From Lutibacter sp. A80 (lineage in GTDB: Bacteria; Bacteroidota; Bacteroidia; Flavobacteriales; Flavobacteriaceae): a DNA stretch of 64,000 bases. A program made the position numbers and the translations under genes. The DNA lies in the NCBI RefSeq assembly GCF_022429645.1, contig NZ_CP092480.1, forward strand, positions 337,501 through 401,500, read 5' to 3'. Numbering within the stretch: position 1 is the first letter of the stretch; each line of letters opens with the position of its first letter. The notes beneath the pieces were generated by a model, which saw nothing but the letters and a program-made list of their open reading frames with translations, searched no databases and was not told the origin of the DNA. Below, one piece after another: positions 45,327-55,126 of the stretch.

Positions 45327-46061
45327 CTAAAAACGTTTCTTTTTAAGTTCAAAATCTTTACCTAAATAAACACGTCTAACAGTTTCATCTGCGGCTAATT
45401 CTTCAGGAGTACCTTTTTTTAAAATTCCACCTTCAAACATTAAATAGGTTTTGTCTGTAATAGCTAAGGTTTCTTGTACGTTGTGGTCGGTAATTAAAAT
45501 ACCAATATTTCTATCTTTTAAATGCGCTACAATACTTTGTATATCTTCAACTGCAATTGGGTCAACACCAGCAAAAGGTTCATCTAATAAAATAAATTTA
45601 GGATCAGATGCTAATGCACGAGCAATTTCAGTTCTTCTACGTTCTCCACCAGAAAGTAAATCGCCACGGTTTTTACGAACATGGTCTAAACTAAATTCTT
45701 CAATAAGTGATTCTAGTTTTTCTTTTTGTTCTTTTTTTGAAAGCCCTGTAAATTGTAATACAGACATAATATTATCTTCTACAGATAGTTTTCTAAAAAC
45801 AGAAGCTTCTTGAGCTAAATAACCAACACCTTTTTGAGCTCTTTTATACATTGGAAAATCGGTGATTTTTTCATCATCTAAATAAATATCACCTTCATTT
45901 GGTCTAATCATACCAACAATCATGTAAAAAGACGTGGTTTTTCCAGCACCATTCGGTCCTAATAAACCAACAATTTCTCCTTGTTCAACTTCAACAGAAA
46001 TTCCTTTAACTACATATCTGCTACCGTATTTTTTCTTAATATTTTCTGCTCTTAGCTTCAT
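45327..46061 (-). CDS. lptB: LPS export ABC transporter ATPase
   Basis: A 244-residue cytosolic ATPase that drives LPS transfer from the inner membrane through LptFG. Walker A GPNGAGKT at 35-42, Q-loop [12 protein letters not shown] (the LptB-type YLPQE region), signature [15 protein letters not shown] and Walker [14 protein letters not shown]. The FRKLSVEDN stretch matches LptB. It is followed on the same strand, upstream, by the AhpD-like gene, tatC and kdsD, a common flavobacterial cluster. The 103-base gap to the AhpD-like gene may hold its own promoter. Confidence 0.96.
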   Translation of the reverse strand: MKLRAENIKKKYGSRYVVKGISVEVEQGEIVGLLGPNGAGKTTSFYMIVGMIRPNEGDIYLDDEKITDFPMYKRAQKGVGYLAQEASVFRKLSVEDNIMSVLQFTGLSKKEQKEKLESLIEEFSLDHVRKNRGDLLSGGERRRTEIARALASDPKFILLDEPFAGVDPIAVEDIQSIVAHLKDRNIGILITDHNVQETLAITDKTYLMFEGGILKKGTPEELAADETVRRVYLGKDFELKKKRF

Positions 46062-46164
46062 TATTTTTTGTTTAATGGTTAAAACGTAAATTAATTAATT
46101 ATTGTTTTATCAATTACGCTTTAATTTTATATATCACTTATCATTATAATAGCCAATATTTTAT

Positions 46165-46518
46165 TTAGCTATTTTCATTTAATTCTAATTCTTCCCAAAA
46201 TTCATAAGCTTTTCTTAAATGCGGAATAACAATGGTTCCACCAATTAAAGTAGCTATGGAAAGTGTTTCCATTACTTCTTCTTTAGAAATTCCTTCTTTA
46301 AAACAGGTTTCTAAATGGTATTTTACGCAATCATCACATCTTAAAACGGTTGATGCTACTAAGCCTAATAATTCTTTAGTTTTTACATCTAAATGTCCTT
46401 CTTTAAATGCGTTTGTATCTAAATTAAAAATACGTTTTATAACTTTATTGTTATCAGCTAAAATTTTATCGTTCATTTTTAAACGATATGCATTAAATTC
46501 TTCAACTTGATTAGGCAT
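46165..46518 (-). CDS. Carboxymuconolactone decarboxylase / AhpD-like protein
   Basis: A 117-residue AhpD-fold protein. The redox motif is CDDCVKYH (Cys-x2-Cys-x3-His), seen in peroxidase-related CMD proteins, and the SIATLIGGTIVIPHLRKAYE end fits the family. It probably relays reducing power or removes peroxides; true decarboxylase activity is unlikely with the CxxC present. I start it at ATG 46518 (MPNQVEEFNAYRL), which overlaps the tatC stop by 8 bases and signals coupled translation; a longer frame from 46542 would add eight residues inside tatC. Confidence 0.9.
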   Translation of the reverse strand: MPNQVEEFNAYRLKMNDKILADNNKVIKRIFNLDTNAFKEGHLDVKTKELLGLVASTVLRCDDCVKYHLETCFKEGISKEEVMETLSIATLIGGTIVIPHLRKAYEFWEELELNENS

Positions 46519-47329
46519 TTTGTTTACTTTTTTTGAGTTCACTTTTAATTACAACTTTTGAAATATAGATACTAACTTCATATAACAAAAGGATTGGAAT
46601 AGCTACAATTATTTGGCTAATAATATCTGGAGGTGTTATTACAGCAGCTAATATAAGTACTAAAACTAAGGCATGTTTTCTATATTTTTTTAAAAAATCT
46701 GGAGTAATTAAACCCATTTTAGTAAGAAAATACATAACTATTGGTAACTCAAAAATTAGGCCAGAAGCTAGTAAAGATGAGCGTACTAAAGATATGTAAG
46801 AACCTATTTTAATATTTCTTTCAACAGCATCACTAACAGAGTAGTTTCCTAAAAAGTTTACTGAAAGTGGTGTTACTACATAGTATCCAAATAAAACACC
46901 AATAAAAAACAAGAATGAAGAAATAATGATAAAGCTTTTGGCACTTTTTCGTTCTTTTTCGTATAACCCAGGACTTATAAATTTCCAAACTTCCCATATT
47001 ATAAATGGAAATGCAATAATAAAACCAACAGTTATAGAGGTCCAAATATGAACACTAAATTGTTCTGCCATTGCTAAACTTTGGAACGTAAAAGGAATAT
47101 CTTCAATGCAAAGTCCATCAGTACCAAAAAATTGAGAAATGCTACAAAACACTCTATATGTTAAAAAATTTGCATCTTTTGGAGCAAATAAAATAGTATT
47201 AAAAATAAAACCTTTAAATATAAAGGCTATAATTCCGAAGAAGATTATAGCTAAACTAGATCTTACAAGATGCCACCTTAATTCTTCAACGTGGTCTAAA
47301 AACGACATTTCTTTTTCTGCTTTCGCCAT
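46511..47329 (-). CDS. tatC: Sec-independent protein translocase TatC
   Basis: A 272-residue six-helix inner membrane protein, the receptor for twin-arginine signal peptides. It has the conserved start MSFLDHVEELRWHLVRS and the PFIIWEVWKFISPGLYEKERK loop; LIFELPIVMYFLTKMGLI and AVITPPDIISQIIVAIPILLLYEVSI close it. The extended first periplasmic loop (about 45-85) is common in Bacteroidota. tatA is not in the window. One clear Tat substrate, the HAD protein at 38834, is. Lies between kdsD (1 base apart) and the AhpD-like gene (overlapping). Confidence 0.97.
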   Translation of the reverse strand: MAKAEKEMSFLDHVEELRWHLVRSSLAIIFFGIIAFIFKGFIFNTILFAPKDANFLTYRVFCSISQFFGTDGLCIEDIPFTFQSLAMAEQFSVHIWTSITVGFIIAFPFIIWEVWKFISPGLYEKERKSAKSFIIISSFLFFIGVLFGYYVVTPLSVNFLGNYSVSDAVERNIKIGSYISLVRSSLLASGLIFELPIVMYFLTKMGLITPDFLKKYRKHALVLVLILAAVITPPDIISQIIVAIPILLLYEVSIYISKVVIKSELKKSKQNA

Positions 47330-47330
47330 T

Positions 47331-48296
47331 TTAAAAAATTCCTTCTTTTAATAAATCATGCAAATGTACAACTCCTACGTATTTTGTGCCATCTTCTACT
47401 AAAATTTGAGTAATATTATTCTTTTCCATAGTTTTTAAAGCTTGAATTGCCATTGCATCAGCAGCTATGGTTTTAGGATTTTTACCCATAATATCTTTAG
47501 CTAGAACCAAACTAATATCTGGATTTTCTTTTAGCATACGTCTTAAATCACCATCTGTTATAATACCAACAATTTTATTATTTTCAATTACAGCAGTTGT
47601 ACCTAAGCGTTTTTTTGAGATTTCAATAATAACATCTTTAATAGGTGTTGTTGGTGTTACCATTGGAAGCTCATTATTTTCAATTAAGTCGTTAACTCTT
47701 AAATATAATTTTTTACCAAGTGCTCCACCTGGATGATACCTTGCAAAATCTTCAGTAGAAAAATGGTTTTTTTCTAATAAACAAACTGCTAGTGCATCTC
47801 CAATAACTAATTGAGCTGTAGTACTAGAAGTTGGTGCTAAATTATTTGGACAGGCTTCTTTTTCAACAAAAGAGCTTAATACATAATCGGCATGAGTTCC
47901 TAAAAAAGATGTAGTGTTTCCTGTAATTGCAACAATTGTATTTCCATAATTTTTAATTAATGGTACTAAAACTTTAATTTCAGGCGTATTTCCACTTTTA
48001 GATATACATATTACAGTATCATTTTTTTGAATATTACCTAAATCACCATGAATTGCATCTGCAGCGTGCATAAAAATGGCCGGAGTACCAGTTGAATTTA
48101 GGGTTGCAACAATTTTAGTTGCTATATTTGCGCTTTTGCCAATACCTGTTACTATAACCCTTCCTTTTGATGTTAGGATATAATTAACAGTTTTTGTGAA
48201 ATTTTCATCAACAAAATTTATTAAATTCGCAATTGCGTTGCTTTCTTCAATAATAGTTTGCTTTGCAATCTCAATAATTGTATTTTTATTTTTCAA
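47331..48296 (-). CDS. kdsD: Arabinose-5-phosphate isomerase (KpsF/GutQ family)
   Basis: A 321-residue enzyme that turns ribulose 5-phosphate into arabinose 5-phosphate, the first step to Kdo for LPS. N-terminal SIS domain (about 15-190) with TGIGKSANIATKIVATLNSTG and ICISKSGNTPE, then two CBS domains (about 200-321). The start is inferred: a longer frame opens at TTG 48344, but that codon is part of the -7 box TATTTTTG (48342-48349). The next start is a TTG at 48296, giving the normal family length and N-terminus. It leads the kdsD-tatC-AhpD cluster. Confidence 0.92.
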   Translation of the reverse strand: MKNKNTIIEIAKQTIIEESNAIANLINFVDENFTKTVNYILTSKGRVIVTGIGKSANIATKIVATLNSTGTPAIFMHAADAIHGDLGNIQKNDTVICISKSGNTPEIKVLVPLIKNYGNTIVAITGNTTSFLGTHADYVLSSFVEKEACPNNLAPTSSTTAQLVIGDALAVCLLEKNHFSTEDFARYHPGGALGKKLYLRVNDLIENNELPMVTPTTPIKDVIIEISKKRLGTTAVIENNKIVGIITDGDLRRMLKENPDISLVLAKDIMGKNPKTIAADAMAIQALKTMEKNNITQILVEDGTKYVGVVHLHDLLKEGIF

Positions 48297-48341
48297 AAGA
48301 TTAAGTTTTACGATTAAAAAAGGTTTATCTTTAGTTTCAAA

Positions 48342-48349
48342 CAAAAATA
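48342..48349 (-). promoter_or_regulatory. -7 promoter element of the kdsD-tatC operon
   Basis: TATTTTTG on the minus strand fits TAnnTTTG. It excludes translation from TTG 48344. Confidence 0.45.
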
Positions 48350-48460
48350 TATTTATTTAATTAGAAATTGAATAAACTATTAAAAAAATAAAAATTTGAG
48401 TTGTATTTTTAACATATTAAATGCAATCTTATTTTTTAAAAGATAATTAAGTATAAAATA

Positions 48461-50659
48461 ATGAGTAAAATAAGTGTTGATTTACACAAAGAACTAAAAA
48501 ACTATTTTGGTTTTAATAAGTTCAAAGGGTTACAAGAAAAAGTTATAAAAAGTTTAATTGAAGGTAATGACACTTTTGTAATTATGCCTACTGGAGGTGG
48601 AAAATCACTTTGTTATCAGTTACCAGCCTTAATTAAAGACGGAACAGCAATAGTAGTTTCTCCATTAATAGCATTGATGAAAAATCAGGTAGATGCTATA
48701 AGAGGTATTTCTGCAAATAGTGGAATTGCACATGTATTAAATTCATCCTTAAATAAAGCTGAGGTAGCGCAGGTTAAAAGTGATATTGAAAACGGAATTA
48801 CTAAATTACTTTATGTTGCCCCAGAATCCTTAATTAAAGAAGAGTATATAGATTTTTTAAAAAATCAAAATATTTCATTTGTAGCAATAGATGAAGCCCA
48901 TTGTATTTCTGAATGGGGTCACGATTTTAGACCTGAATATAGAAATTTAAGAAATATTATTGAAAAAATAAATAAAGTACCTATTATTGGTTTAACTGCA
49001 ACTGCTACAGAAAAAGTACAGGAAGATATTCTAAAAACTCTTGGAATGTCTAATGCAAAAACTTTTAAAGCTTCATTTAACAGACCTAATTTATTTTACG
49101 ATGTAAGACCTAAAACTGTAAATGTAAATTCAGATATTATTAGATTTATTCGTTTACACATGAACAAATCTGGTATTATTTATTGTTTAAGTAGAAAAAA
49201 AGTTGAAGAAATTGCACAGGTTTTACAAGTTAACGGAATAAAAGCAGTGCCATATCATGCTGGTTTAGATGCAAAAACTAGATCTAAACATCAAGACATG
49301 TTTCTAATGGAAGATGTGGATGTTGTTGTTGCAACAATAGCATTTGGAATGGGAATAGATAAACCAGATGTACGTTTTGTAATTCACCACGATATACCAA
49401 AAAGTTTAGAAAGTTACTATCAAGAAACTGGTAGAGCAGGACGTGATGGAGGAGAAGGGTATTGTTTAGCTTACTATGCATATAAAGATATAGAAAAATT
49501 AGAAAAATTCTTATCCGGAAAACCAATAGCTGAGCAAGAAATAGGAAATGCTTTACTGCAAGAAGTTGTCGGTTATGCAGAAACATCAATGTCTCGTAGA
49601 AAATATTTATTACATTATTTTGGAGAGGATTTTGATGAAGTGAATGGTTTAGGTGCAAAAATGGATGATAATGTTGTAAATCCAAAGAAAAAAACCGAAG
49701 CTAAAGGCGATTTAAAATTATTGTTAGAAGTTGTAAAAGCAACCAACCAAAAATATAAAGCTAAAGAACTTGTAAATACCCTAATTGGTAAAGTAAATGC
49801 ATTGTTAAAATCTCATAAAACAGATGAACAATCATTTTTTGGATCTGGATCTAATCATGAAGGGCAATATTGGATGGCACTTATTAGACAAGCTTTAGTA
49901 GCAGGTTTTATAAGAAAAGAAATTGAACAATATGGCGTAGTTAAAATTACTGAAGAAGGTTTAAATTATATTCTTAAACCAACAAGTTTTTTAATGACGG
50001 AAGATCATAAATATGATGAAACAGAAGATAAATCTATAATTTCTAATGCAAAAAGTAACGGTTCTGCTGCAGATGAAGTGTTGGTGAAATTATTAAAAGA
50101 TTTACAAAAATCTGTAGCAAAAACTAATGGAGTTCCTCCTTATGCTGTTTTTCAAGAGACTTCTTTAGATGATATGGCTTTAAAATACCCAATAACTATT
50201 GATGAATTAAAAAACATCTATGGTGTAGGAGATGGTAAAGCTAGAAAATTTGGAAAACCTTTTGTTCAATTAATAGCTAAATATGTTGAAGAAAATGATA
50301 TTATAAGACCAGATGATTTTGTAGTAAAAAGTACAGGTGTAAATTCTGGATTAAAATTATTTATTATTCAAAATACAGATAGAAAATTACCTCTAGAAGA
50401 TATTGCAAAATCTAAAGGATTAGAATTTAATGACCTTATAGAAGAAATGCAACGTATTGTATATAGTGGTACAAAAATTAATATTGATTATAGTATTAAC
50501 GATCTATTAGACGAGGAGCAGCAAGAAGAAATTTTTGAATATTTTATGGAAGCTGAAAATGATAGTATTCAAAATGCTTTAGATGAATTTGATGGAGATT
50601 ACGATGAAGAAGAATTAAGATTAATGCGAATTAAGTTTATTAGTCAAGTTGCAAATTAA
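48461..50659 (+). CDS. recQ: ATP-dependent DNA helicase RecQ
   Basis: A 732-residue RecQ helicase for recombination and fork repair. Helicase core: Walker A within MPTGGGKS (42-49), motif II DEAH at 144-147 followed by CISEWGHDFRPEY, the RecQ aromatic-rich loop, motif VI QETGRAGRDGG. Then the RecQ C-terminal zinc/winged-helix region (about 350-520) and an HRDC domain (about 535-610). The zinc-binding cysteines of the usual RQC are not evident after SGKPIAEQEIGN, as in several flavobacterial forms. The acidic C-terminal tail (DEFDGDYDEEE) is extra. It is divergent from kdsD. Confidence 0.96.
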   Translation: MSKISVDLHKELKNYFGFNKFKGLQEKVIKSLIEGNDTFVIMPTGGGKSLCYQLPALIKDGTAIVVSPLIALMKNQVDAIRGISANSGIAHVLNSSLNKAEVAQVKSDIENGITKLLYVAPESLIKEEYIDFLKNQNISFVAIDEAHCISEWGHDFRPEYRNLRNIIEKINKVPIIGLTATATEKVQEDILKTLGMSNAKTFKASFNRPNLFYDVRPKTVNVNSDIIRFIRLHMNKSGIIYCLSRKKVEEIAQVLQVNGIKAVPYHAGLDAKTRSKHQDMFLMEDVDVVVATIAFGMGIDKPDVRFVIHHDIPKSLESYYQETGRAGRDGGEGYCLAYYAYKDIEKLEKFLSGKPIAEQEIGNALLQEVVGYAETSMSRRKYLLHYFGEDFDEVNGLGAKMDDNVVNPKKKTEAKGDLKLLLEVVKATNQKYKAKELVNTLIGKVNALLKSHKTDEQSFFGSGSNHEGQYWMALIRQALVAGFIRKEIEQYGVVKITEEGLNYILKPTSFLMTEDHKYDETEDKSIISNAKSNGSAADEVLVKLLKDLQKSVAKTNGVPPYAVFQETSLDDMALKYPITIDELKNIYGVGDGKARKFGKPFVQLIAKYVEENDIIRPDDFVVKSTGVNSGLKLFIIQNTDRKLPLEDIAKSKGLEFNDLIEEMQRIVYSGTKINIDYSINDLLDEEQQEEIFEYFMEAENDSIQNALDEFDGDYDEEELRLMRIKFISQVAN

Positions 50660-50782
50660 AAAATGCATTTATAATTGATAAGTAATTATTAATTTTAATA
50701 AATTATATATAGTGTTTTTTTAAAAAAAACTTATTTTTTTTATATAAAATTAAAGTTAAATTAGAATTGTGTAAAACATTCA

Positions 50783-50808
50783 AGCCCTTATTTTTAAGGG
50801 TTTTTTTT
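50783..50808 (+). terminator. Terminator downstream of recQ
   Basis: CCCTTA (50785-50790) pairs with TAAGGG (50795-50800), followed by eight T. It lies 125 bases after the recQ stop and 76 before the next gene. Confidence 0.8.
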
Positions 50809-50883
50809 ATGCGTTTATTTTTATAATAATTTTAAATTTATAAGTGAATTATAGTTAAAATAACACTTTATAAAATTTAATTA

Positions 50884-52071
50884 ATGAATGCTCTAAAATC
50901 TATTAAGCAATCTGATTTTTTACTTCAAAGACGTTATGAAGCAATTTTATTTTTAATAGTCTTTTTTGGAATATTTGGATACATGGGGTCAACTATGGGA
51001 GTTTCAAATATGTTAAATACAATAATGAATACCGCCTGGGATTTATTAATGAATACCGTTTTTTACATTATGGGAATTACAGTATTGTCGGGTGCGCTAG
51101 GTAAATTATTAATAGAATTTGGAGTTGTACGGTTGTTAGAAATAATTTTAGCACCATTAATGCGACCATTATTTAATTTACCTGGAGTAGCATCTTTAGC
51201 AGGAGTTTTAACGTTTTTATCAGATAATCCAGCAATTATTAGTTTATCTAACGATAAAAATTTCAATAAATATTTTAAAAAGTTTGAACTTATTTCATTA
51301 ACTAATTTTGGAACAGCATTTGGAATGGGCTTAATCGTTATTACTTTTATGTCTACTTTAAAAATTCCAGGGAATACAGAAAACTTATTTTTAGCAGCAA
51401 TGATAGGTCTTTTTGGGGCTTTAACTGGAGCTATTATTTCTACACGATTAATGCAGTATCTTATTAAAGGAAAAATTAAAGAAGAAAATGATTCGGTAAA
51501 TTTTAAAGTTGAAGAAAATTTAAGCTTTAAAAGTGAGGGAAGTGTATTTATAAGGTTTTTAAATTCAATTTTAGATGGTGGTAAATCTGGTGTAAGTTTA
51601 GGATTGGCAATTATACCAGGCGTTTTAATAATATCTACAATGGTTATGATGTTAACATTTGGAGTGAATGATGCTACAGTTGGTTATCAGGGATTAGCAT
51701 ATGAAGGTGTGCCTTTGCTTCCAGAATTAGCCGGAAAAATTTGGTGGGTTTTTGAAGGTTTATTCGGTTTTGAAAATCCAGAATTAATTGCATTTCCAAT
51801 TACTTCTTTAGGTGCTGTTGGTGCATCACTTTCTTTGGTTAAAGCATTTATAGCAGATGGTATTGTAACTGGAGACACCATTGCTGTATTTACGGCTATG
51901 GGAATGTGTTGGAGTGGTTACTTAAGTACACACACTGCAATGTTAGATACTTTAAATTTTAGAGAATTAACTTCAAAAGCATTAATTTCTCATACTTTTG
52001 GTGGTATTTGTGCAGGTGTAGTTGCACATTATAGTTATATTATAATTTATTATTTAATAACATTAAGCTAA
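50884..52071 (+). CDS. Gate-domain (nucleoside recognition) membrane protein
   Basis: A 395-residue polytopic membrane protein with about ten helices and the Gate fold seen in nucleoside transporters and sporulation proteins SpmA/B. Marks: VLSGALGKLLIEFGVVRL, LTFLSDNPAIISLSND and FPITSLGAVGASLSLVKAF with GMCWSGYLSTHTAML. Related proteins in clostridia are named only after loci; transport substrate is unknown. The last 9 bases overlap the end of the convergent ZIP transporter gene. Confidence 0.8.
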   Translation: MNALKSIKQSDFLLQRRYEAILFLIVFFGIFGYMGSTMGVSNMLNTIMNTAWDLLMNTVFYIMGITVLSGALGKLLIEFGVVRLLEIILAPLMRPLFNLPGVASLAGVLTFLSDNPAIISLSNDKNFNKYFKKFELISLTNFGTAFGMGLIVITFMSTLKIPGNTENLFLAAMIGLFGALTGAIISTRLMQYLIKGKIKEENDSVNFKVEENLSFKSEGSVFIRFLNSILDGGKSGVSLGLAIIPGVLIISTMVMMLTFGVNDATVGYQGLAYEGVPLLPELAGKIWWVFEGLFGFENPELIAFPITSLGAVGASLSLVKAFIADGIVTGDTIAVFTAMGMCWSGYLSTHTAMLDTLNFRELTSKALISHTFGGICAGVVAHYSYIIIYYLITLS

Positions 52072-52734
52072 ATAAGCAACAATCATACCTATTATAATTG
52101 CAATAAATTTATACAAATTAAATTTATGGTCTTTAGATGTTTCAAACAAAATAATAGTTGATATATGTAATAATACCCCAATTATTATTGCCGTAATTTC
52201 TGTTTTATAAGTTAATAAAAAAGAAATATTTCCTCCAGCAAAAGTTCCTAAAGGAGACATAAAAGAGAATATTAATAAAAATAATATTGCTTTAAATTTT
52301 GAAATATTTGATTTTACAAAAAACGTCCCTAAAATAATTGCAATCGGAATTTTATGTATTACAATAGCCCATAATAAATGTTCGTGATGGTGGTTATGTG
52401 CTAAAGGAATTCCTTCCATAAATGAATGAATACCTAAACTAATAAATAATGCCCAAGGAAAATCAACACTATCATTAACGTGGATATGGCCGTGTTCAGC
52501 ACCTTTAGAGAAAAAATCTAAAATTAATTGTAATAACAATCCGGTAAGTATAAACAATCCAATTTTTGATTGGTTAGATGTGTAAACTTCAGGCAGTAAG
52601 TGTAGTATGGTAATTGATAATAAGTATGCACCACTAAAAGCTAATAATAATTGTATGGTTTTTGTATTTGGTTTTAAGCCATAAACAATTACCATTCCAA
52701 TTAAAACTGATAAAATAAGAACTATATATGTCAT
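52063..52734 (-). CDS. ZIP-family metal transporter
   Basis: A 223-residue transporter of divalent metal (zinc or iron) into the cytosol. Eight membrane helices. The metal path of the ZIP fold is seen in HSFMEGIPLAHNHHHEH (helix 4 and loop) and VIHKIPIAIILGTF (helix 5). It is short and of the bacterial type. Its ATG overlaps the stop of the preceding methyltransferase gene by 4 bases (52731-52734, ATGA), so the two are translated together; its 3' end overlaps the Gate-domain gene. Confidence 0.92.
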   Translation of the reverse strand: MTYIVLILSVLIGMVIVYGLKPNTKTIQLLLAFSGAYLLSITILHLLPEVYTSNQSKIGLFILTGLLLQLILDFFSKGAEHGHIHVNDSVDFPWALFISLGIHSFMEGIPLAHNHHHEHLLWAIVIHKIPIAIILGTFFVKSNISKFKAILFLLIFSFMSPLGTFAGGNISFLLTYKTEITAIIIGVLLHISTIILFETSKDHKFNLYKFIAIIIGMIVAYLA

Positions 52735-53459
52735 TCTAATACTAAAATTAAACGGTCTGATGTATTTTCGTTAAATGAATCTAATTGATAATTTCCAAAA
52801 GTATGTTTTATTTTAAATCCAACAGAGTCTAGGTATAAATTAATTTTTGTTAAATCTAAACATTTTACTTTTTCAAAGTAGGTATGATTTTCTCCATCTG
52901 CTTCAAAATTTATTTTTTTGATAACAAAACCATTTTCAACATATCTACTTAAGTTAAATGTAATTCCATCAATTGTTTGAACTTCTTTAGGTACTAAATT
53001 ATTTATTACTTTTTTAGAGTTCATAAAATCAATAATAGCAATTCCGTCTGTTTTTAAACCATTTTTAATGTTTTTTAAAATTTTGATATCTTCATTATCA
53101 TCTTCAAAAAAGCCAAAACTGGTAAATAAATTTAAAATCACATTGTATTTATGTTGCAATGGATTTCGCATGTCGTGTTCAATAAAACGCAAGCTTTCGT
53201 TTTCAAATTTTTTAGCAATGTTTATGCTGTTTTTTGATAAATCTGCACCAACTACATTATAGCCTAATTTGTTTAAAAAAATAGAGTGTCGGCCTTTACC
53301 ACAAGCTAAATCTAAGAGATTATCTTGTTTATTTATAGATAATAAGGCAACAATATTTTTAATAAATTCTTGAGCTTCAGTATCGTCTCTGTGCTTGTAT
53401 AATATATGGTAATAGCTGGTGTCAAACCAAGAAGCAAACCATTCTGTTTTCTTATTCAT
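52731..53459 (-). CDS. Class I SAM-dependent methyltransferase
   Basis: A 242-residue Rossmann methyltransferase: motif I NLLDLACGKGRHSIFL, motif II VVGADLSKNSI, motif III-like LRFIEHDMRNPL, and motif IV VILNLFTSFGFF. The substrate is unknown. Operon with the ZIP gene by ATGA overlap. The start ATG at 53459 has a TATTTTTG -7 box (53476-53483) upstream. Confidence 0.88.
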   Translation of the reverse strand: MNKKTEWFASWFDTSYYHILYKHRDDTEAQEFIKNIVALLSINKQDNLLDLACGKGRHSIFLNKLGYNVVGADLSKNSINIAKKFENESLRFIEHDMRNPLQHKYNVILNLFTSFGFFEDDNEDIKILKNIKNGLKTDGIAIIDFMNSKKVINNLVPKEVQTIDGITFNLSRYVENGFVIKKINFEADGENHTYFEKVKCLDLTKINLYLDSVGFKIKHTFGNYQLDSFNENTSDRLILVLE

Positions 53460-53475
53460 AATTTTAAAATAGGCA

Positions 53476-53483
53476 CAAAAATA
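53476..53483 (-). promoter_or_regulatory. -7 promoter element of the methyltransferase-ZIP operon
   Basis: TATTTTTG on the minus strand fits TAnnTTTG, 16 bases before the ATG at 53459. Confidence 0.45.
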
Positions 53484-53693
53484 ATCAATTTGAAATTGTT
53501 TTATTTAGTAGAAGTGTCTTTAATTTATAGTTGTGCTGAAAATCAGTGGTTTACTATTGTTTGGTGTAACAATAATCACATAAATTATTAAAATTGTTAC
53601 TAAATAATAGTTATTATTTACAAAATTTACTGATTAAAAATCATTTTTTAAGTCTTCTTATAAATACTTTCTACAGTTTACTTATTATTTAAG

Positions 53694-53701
53694 TACTTTT
53701 G
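53694..53701 (+). promoter_or_regulatory. -7 promoter element of the THUMP methyltransferase gene
   Basis: TACTTTTG fits TAnnTTTG, 16 bases before the ATG at 53718. Confidence 0.5.
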
Positions 53702-53717
53702 CAAAAAGTAAAAGAGT

Positions 53718-54920
53718 ATGTATCATAATTTTAAAATGGTTGCAACCACAATGTTTGGTTTAGAAGAAGTTTTAGCAACCGAACTTACCAATTTAGGTGC
53801 ACAAAATGTTGTTCCGGGTGTTAGAAGTGTTTCTTTTGAAGGAGATAAAGGTTTTATGTACAAAGCCAATATTGCGTTAAGAACTGCAATTAGAATTTTA
53901 AAGCCAATAAAACGTTTTAAAGTTTTTGATGAAGATGATTTGTACAAAAAAATTCAACAGATAGAATGGGAGCGTTTTATGACTGTGGATAGTACTTTTG
54001 CTATTGGTGCTGTGGTAAATTCTAAAAATTTTACTACAAACTCACATTATATTTCATTAAAATCTAAAGATGCTATTGCTGATTATTTTAGGCATAAATA
54101 CCATAAGCGTCCAAATGTAGATGTAAAACATCCAGATTTAAAAATACATGTGCATATTCAAAAAGATTTTTGTTCAATTTCTTTAGATAGTTCTGGAGAT
54201 TCTCTACATAAAAGAGGCTATCGAAATTTAACTAATATAGCACCTATAAATGAAGTTTTAGCAGCTGGTTTGGTGTTGTTATCTGGTTATAGAGGAGATT
54301 GTAATTTTATAGATCCAATGTGTGGTTCTGGTACTATTTTAATTGAGGCTGCTATGATTGCTAATAATATACCAGCAAATATAAATAGAAAAGAATTTGG
54401 TTTTGAAAACTGGGAAGATTACGATGAAGATTTATACTTTAAAATACAAGATTCTTTATTGAAAAAAATAAGCAGTTCTCATTTTAAAATTATGGGATTT
54501 GATAAAGCTCCTTCTGCGGTAAGAAAAGCTAAAGAAAATATTGAAAATGCTAATTTATCGGAGTTTATAGGTGTGCATCATATAAACTTTTTTAATTCTG
54601 CAAAAGAAGTTTTTGGTAAAACTACCATATTATTTAATCCTCCATACGGAGAACGTTTGGATATAAATATCAATGAATTTTATAAAAAAATTGGAGATAC
54701 TTTAAAAGGAGGTTACCCAGATTCTACAGTTTGGTTTATAACGTCTAACAGAGAAGCTATAAAACATGTTGGTTTAAGAACTTCAAAAAGAATTCCTTTA
54801 AAAAATGGTGATTTAGATTGTGTTTATGTTAGATACGATATTTATGAAGGAAGTAAAAAAGCTAAGAAACTTAAAGATTATGAGAATACTAATTCTGAAA
54901 CCGATTCAGAAATAGAGTAG
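53718..54920 (+). CDS. THUMP-domain 23S rRNA guanine-N2 methyltransferase (RlmL N-part like)
   Basis: A 400-residue RNA methyltransferase. An N-terminal ferredoxin-like plus THUMP part (about 1-165) binds RNA; the Rossmann domain (about 170-385) has FIDPMCGSGTILIEAAM (motif I) and NPPYGERL (catalytic motif IV), the hallmark of N2-methylguanine enzymes. E. coli RlmL has this part fused to RlmK; here it is alone, as is usual outside gamma-proteobacteria. The C-terminal ~20 residues are a polar Asn/Ser/Glu tail. Confidence 0.93.
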   Translation: MYHNFKMVATTMFGLEEVLATELTNLGAQNVVPGVRSVSFEGDKGFMYKANIALRTAIRILKPIKRFKVFDEDDLYKKIQQIEWERFMTVDSTFAIGAVVNSKNFTTNSHYISLKSKDAIADYFRHKYHKRPNVDVKHPDLKIHVHIQKDFCSISLDSSGDSLHKRGYRNLTNIAPINEVLAAGLVLLSGYRGDCNFIDPMCGSGTILIEAAMIANNIPANINRKEFGFENWEDYDEDLYFKIQDSLLKKISSSHFKIMGFDKAPSAVRKAKENIENANLSEFIGVHHINFFNSAKEVFGKTTILFNPPYGERLDININEFYKKIGDTLKGGYPDSTVWFITSNREAIKHVGLRTSKRIPLKNGDLDCVYVRYDIYEGSKKAKKLKDYENTNSETDSEIE

Positions 54921-55103
54921 AAGGGAGTTAAATAAACTGTTAGACTAAGTATAGAAAATCTTAAAAGGTAAACAATCTTTATTTATAATAAATTATATAT
55001 AAAGTAATTACGATTTAAAACGTGATAAAACAACGATGAACTAAATTTTGAATAATGTAATTTGATTTTTACTATTAATTCTTTTCAATCAAATCACTTT
55101 TAT

Positions 55104-55111
55104 TAATTTTG
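55104..55111 (+). promoter_or_regulatory. -7 promoter element of pyrD
   Basis: TAATTTTG fits TAnnTTTG and ends 15 bases before the ATG at 55127. It includes a TTG (55109-55111) that could be mistaken for the start codon. Confidence 0.55.
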
Positions 55112-55126
55112 CACAAACATAACACT

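Noticed and set aside
45451-45813. Plus-strand frame of 120 codons opposite lptB
   Set aside because: Ser-rich shadow of the ABC signature region; no signal or family.
49284-49685. Minus-strand frame of 133 codons in recQ
   Set aside because: His/Leu-rich translation opposite the conserved helicase motifs; no promoter.
53460-53717. Small plus-strand frame of 61 codons at 53406-53591
   Set aside because: Begins inside the methyltransferase gene on the other strand, covers its promoter and shows no recognisable features.
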